The notes below the pieces were generated by a model, which was given only the letters and a program-made list of their open reading frames with translations, was not told where the DNA came from and made no database searches. A DNA stretch of 64,000 nucleotides from Vallitalea okinawensis. Its GTDB lineage: Bacteria > Bacillota > Clostridia > Lachnospirales > PQDH01. Below, in pieces: positions 62,491 through 64,000 of this stretch. Location: the NCBI RefSeq assembly GCF_002964605.1, contig NZ_PQDH01000003.1, forward strand, positions 124,001 to 188,000, read 5' to 3'. Each line of letters opens with the position of its first letter. The stretch's first letter is position 1. The translations under genes and the position numbers were made by a program.

Positions 62491-63507
62491 TTAGTTAATC
62501 TCATTAACGACTTTTTCTTTTTGATCATCAACATTGTAGAAGATATTTAAATCTCCTGCTTGAGTATTATTGATAACAATGTCATTATTATTAATAACTG
62601 CTTCCATTGCTTCTAAATAATACTTTTCTTTAACAATTTCAGGGTTGTTTATATATTCGTTGTATAAAGCATCAAATTCAGCAACTGCAGCATTAGCTTC
62701 TGCTATTACATTGGCACGGTGAGCTTCAGCATCCTGCATCATCTTTTCAGCTTCCGCCTCTGCTTGAGGAATTACTGTATTCTCATACTTTTCAGCTTCT
62801 TCAAGTTTACCCTTCATGTATTGGTTAGCATTTTCTTTTTGCTTATAAGCTTCTTGAACCGTAGGCAATAACTCAACATTTTGAATATTGACTGTGGTGA
62901 TCTCGATTCCTGACTGATAATCTCGCATTGTTTGCTGTAAGTCTTTCTTGATTACGGCATCAATAGCTTGCTTATTCGTTCTTGCATCTTCAAAAGTAAA
63001 GGTTTGAAAAGCATCTCTTACAGAAGCCTCAAGAACCAACTTCAGCGTACCTTCAACATCGTCTACTTTATAGAGATATTGAACTGGATCAGCAATACGG
63101 TATTGAATAATTAATTCTAATAATACGATAGAAGCATTATTATCTGCAGCATTTACAATGACTGTACCTTCTTCTAACTTAGAATTATACACTGCTTCTT
63201 GCTTTTCATTACCCTGTTGCACTGTTTGAAAACCATATTCCATTTTATGTTTACGCTGTACATCAACAATCGTGTACTGATCAATAACAGGTATAATGAC
63301 ATTAAGCCCTTCACTTCGTACACTCTCAAATTGTCCAAATCGAGTTACAACAGCTTGTTCCCCCGAATCTACAATAAATACTGAGTTGAACCCAATGTAA
63401 AGCAAAAATATAAGAACAATACCTGTAATGATTAGATTCTTTACTAATTTAAAGGGCACTTTAGTCTTGTCAATATCAATAACATTATCATCATGTTCGT
63501 TATTCAT
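62491..63507 (-). CDS. hflK: HflK-like SPFH/prohibitin protein
   Basis: 338 aa behind AAGGAGG. Membrane helix about 22-43, then GEQAVVTRFGQFESVRSEGLNVIIPVID split at the SPFH loop, IIQYRIADPVQYLYKV and a C-terminal coiled coil (PQAEAEAEKMMQDAEAHRANVIAEANAAV). First gene of hflKC, with its own promoter. No ftsH lies in the window. Confidence 0.9.
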   Translation of the reverse strand: MNNEHDDNVIDIDKTKVPFKLVKNLIITGIVLIFLLYIGFNSVFIVDSGEQAVVTRFGQFESVRSEGLNVIIPVIDQYTIVDVQRKHKMEYGFQTVQQGNEKQEAVYNSKLEEGTVIVNAADNNASIVLLELIIQYRIADPVQYLYKVDDVEGTLKLVLEASVRDAFQTFTFEDARTNKQAIDAVIKKDLQQTMRDYQSGIEITTVNIQNVELLPTVQEAYKQKENANQYMKGKLEEAEKYENTVIPQAEAEAEKMMQDAEAHRANVIAEANAAVAEFDALYNEYINNPEIVKEKYYLEAMEAVINNNDIVINNTQAGDLNIFYNVDDQKEKVVNEIN

Positions 63508-63576
63508 CTAAATCCTCCTTTATGTTCATAGATAGAGTAACTTAAAATATCCTTTCCCTTTCAAGGATATAAGAAT

Positions 63577-63604
63577 ATTTTACCACCCTAATTAAGAAAA
63601 TCAA
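63577..63604 (-). promoter_or_regulatory. hflK promoter
   Basis: On the minus strand, TTGATT (63599-63604), a 16-base spacer and TAAAAT (63577-63582). Downstream, ATATCCTT/AAGGATAT forms a small leader hairpin (63547-63570). Confidence 0.55.
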
Positions 63605-63693
63605 GAGTTTTTACAAATTGTTAATTATTACATTACTTATTGATGGGCTTATAGTTTTAATTTACAATTATATTAAAGTTGCTTATAAGCTAA

Positions 63694-63731
63694 AAATGGG
63701 CAAAGAATCTAGGGTTACTAGATTCTTTGCC
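63694..63731 (-). terminator. Terminator of the GH3 gene
   Basis: A perfect 14-bp stem GGCAAAGAATCTAG with its complement, loop GGTTA, followed on the minus strand by CATTTTTAG. Confidence 0.75.
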
Positions 63732-63895
63732 ATCTATTTAAAAACTCCTTGTCGAAACAAGAAGTTGTTAATATGTTTCGATGTGTTAAACATCGTTGTA
63801 CCTTTATATAATATGCAACTATATAAGATATGTTACTTATTTGAATTATAATCATCTTTTATTAGATAACTCACGTATCCGTCACAAAAAAAGGA
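63732..63895. other. Non-coding spacer between the GH3 stop and its terminator
   Basis: It holds a small CTTGT/ACAAG hairpin and nothing else recognisable. A plus-strand frame across it has no SD and runs through the terminator stem. Confidence 0.4.
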
Positions 63896-64000
63896 TTAAT
63901 TAAGTTCATTTTGTTCATTTATTATTCCTTCACTGTATTTTAGACTTAATATCCTCATTAAGGATTCATCAATTCTTTCTTCAGTAATTCTACCATTTTT
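63896..64000 (-). CDS. Glycoside hydrolase family 3 protein (C-terminal part only)
   Basis: The last 34 codons of a gene entering from the right. NGRITEERIDESLMRILSLK is the usual closing helix of NagZ-type beta-N-acetylhexosaminidases, which remove GlcNAc from muropeptides in wall recycling. The catalytic part is outside the window, so only the family end can be judged. Confidence 0.6.
   Translation of the reverse strand, partial: KNGRITEERIDESLMRILSLKYSEGIINEQNELN

Noticed and set aside
63618-63851. 77-aa plus-strand open frame
   Set aside because: It has no ribosome binding site and runs straight through a 14-bp terminator stem. The composition is like translated AT-rich spacer.
1-64000. 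CRISPR arrays, tRNA or rRNA genes, prophage
   Set aside because: No regularly spaced direct repeats, no cloverleaf with a TTCRA loop and no phage or integrase genes were seen by reading. A covariance or profile search was not run.

Overview
The window comes from an AT-rich, endospore-forming, low-GC Gram-positive bacterium, almost certainly an anaerobic member of the Clostridia. The evidence is the set of sporulation genes (spoVS, spoIIM, yqfC, yqfD, dpaA, dpaB, a BofC-like gene, spoIIIE/ftsK), the Firmicutes-type SOS boxes, strong AGGAGG-type ribosome binding sites, and blocks of gene order shared with Bacillus subtilis (pnp-rpsO, mlpA, dpaA-dpaB-dapG-tepA-ylzJ, spoIIIE, pgsA-cinA-recA-rny-spoVS, yqfC-yqfD-phoH-ybeY-dgkA, ruvA-ruvB). 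I see no tRNA, rRNA, CRISPR array, prophage or transposase gene. Almost every gene lies on the minus strand. The plus-strand exceptions are an ECF sigma unit, a lipoprotein, a DUF3892 protein and thymidine kinase.

Layout. 1-2.8 kb: small accessory genes (partial GNAT acetyltransferase, NTF2-like, YciI-like, flavoprotein, Nudix). 2.9-8.7 kb: a cell-envelope and division block of zapA, a U32 'peptidase', an FtsW/RodA-type SEDS protein and a class B PBP. 9.0-9.7 kb: a plus-strand ECF sigma factor with a 53-aa partner, convergent with SOS-controlled ruvAB. 11.4-20.4 kb: proA, 5-formyl-THF cyclo-ligase, proB, two FAD proteins and a BofC-like protein. 20.5-28.5 kb: MurJ/SpoVB-like flippase, DUF3048 lipoprotein, DgkA-PAP2 fusion, ybeY, phoH, yqfD, yqfC, spoIIM, nudF. 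28.5-32.4 kb: purB, a PPC/DUF296 protein, an aminotransferase and spoVS with a sigma-H promoter. 32.7-42.1 kb: rny, recX, recA, tdk, a sensor kinase, cinA, pgsA, rimO. 42.5-49.5 kb: folD, fhs, ftsK/spoIIIE, uppP, ylzJ, tepA. 49.5-57.7 kb: dapG, dpaB, dpaA, dut, an M16 protease, pnp, rpsO and a 56-aa protein. 57.9-64 kb: serA, serC, a nitroreductase, hflC, hflK and the 3' end of a GH3 glycosidase.

Shared functions: folate one-carbon metabolism (5-FCL, folD, fhs), dipicolinate synthesis for the spore core (dapG to dpaA/dpaB), peptidoglycan synthesis and chromosome segregation in division and sporulation, and SOS repair (recA and ruvAB each carry a LexA-type box beside a consensus promoter).

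The least explained material is intergenic. (1) A roughly 120-nt element occurs twice (13456-13577 and 51094-51214), with four matching stems and a terminal hairpin plus T-run. (2) A MITE-like family with imperfect terminal inverted repeats has longer copies at 12752-12866 and 50814-50980, a decayed copy near 60457-60561, and possible remnants at 11410 and 40150. (3) A 106-bp palindromic element lies at 42229-42334. (4) Three hairpins ending in a terminator lie between recA and tdk. (5) A possible 48-aa ORF folded into inverted repeats lies between dut and dpaA. No spectacular new multi-gene system is evident; these elements and the sigma/53-aa pair are the best candidates for something undescribed.
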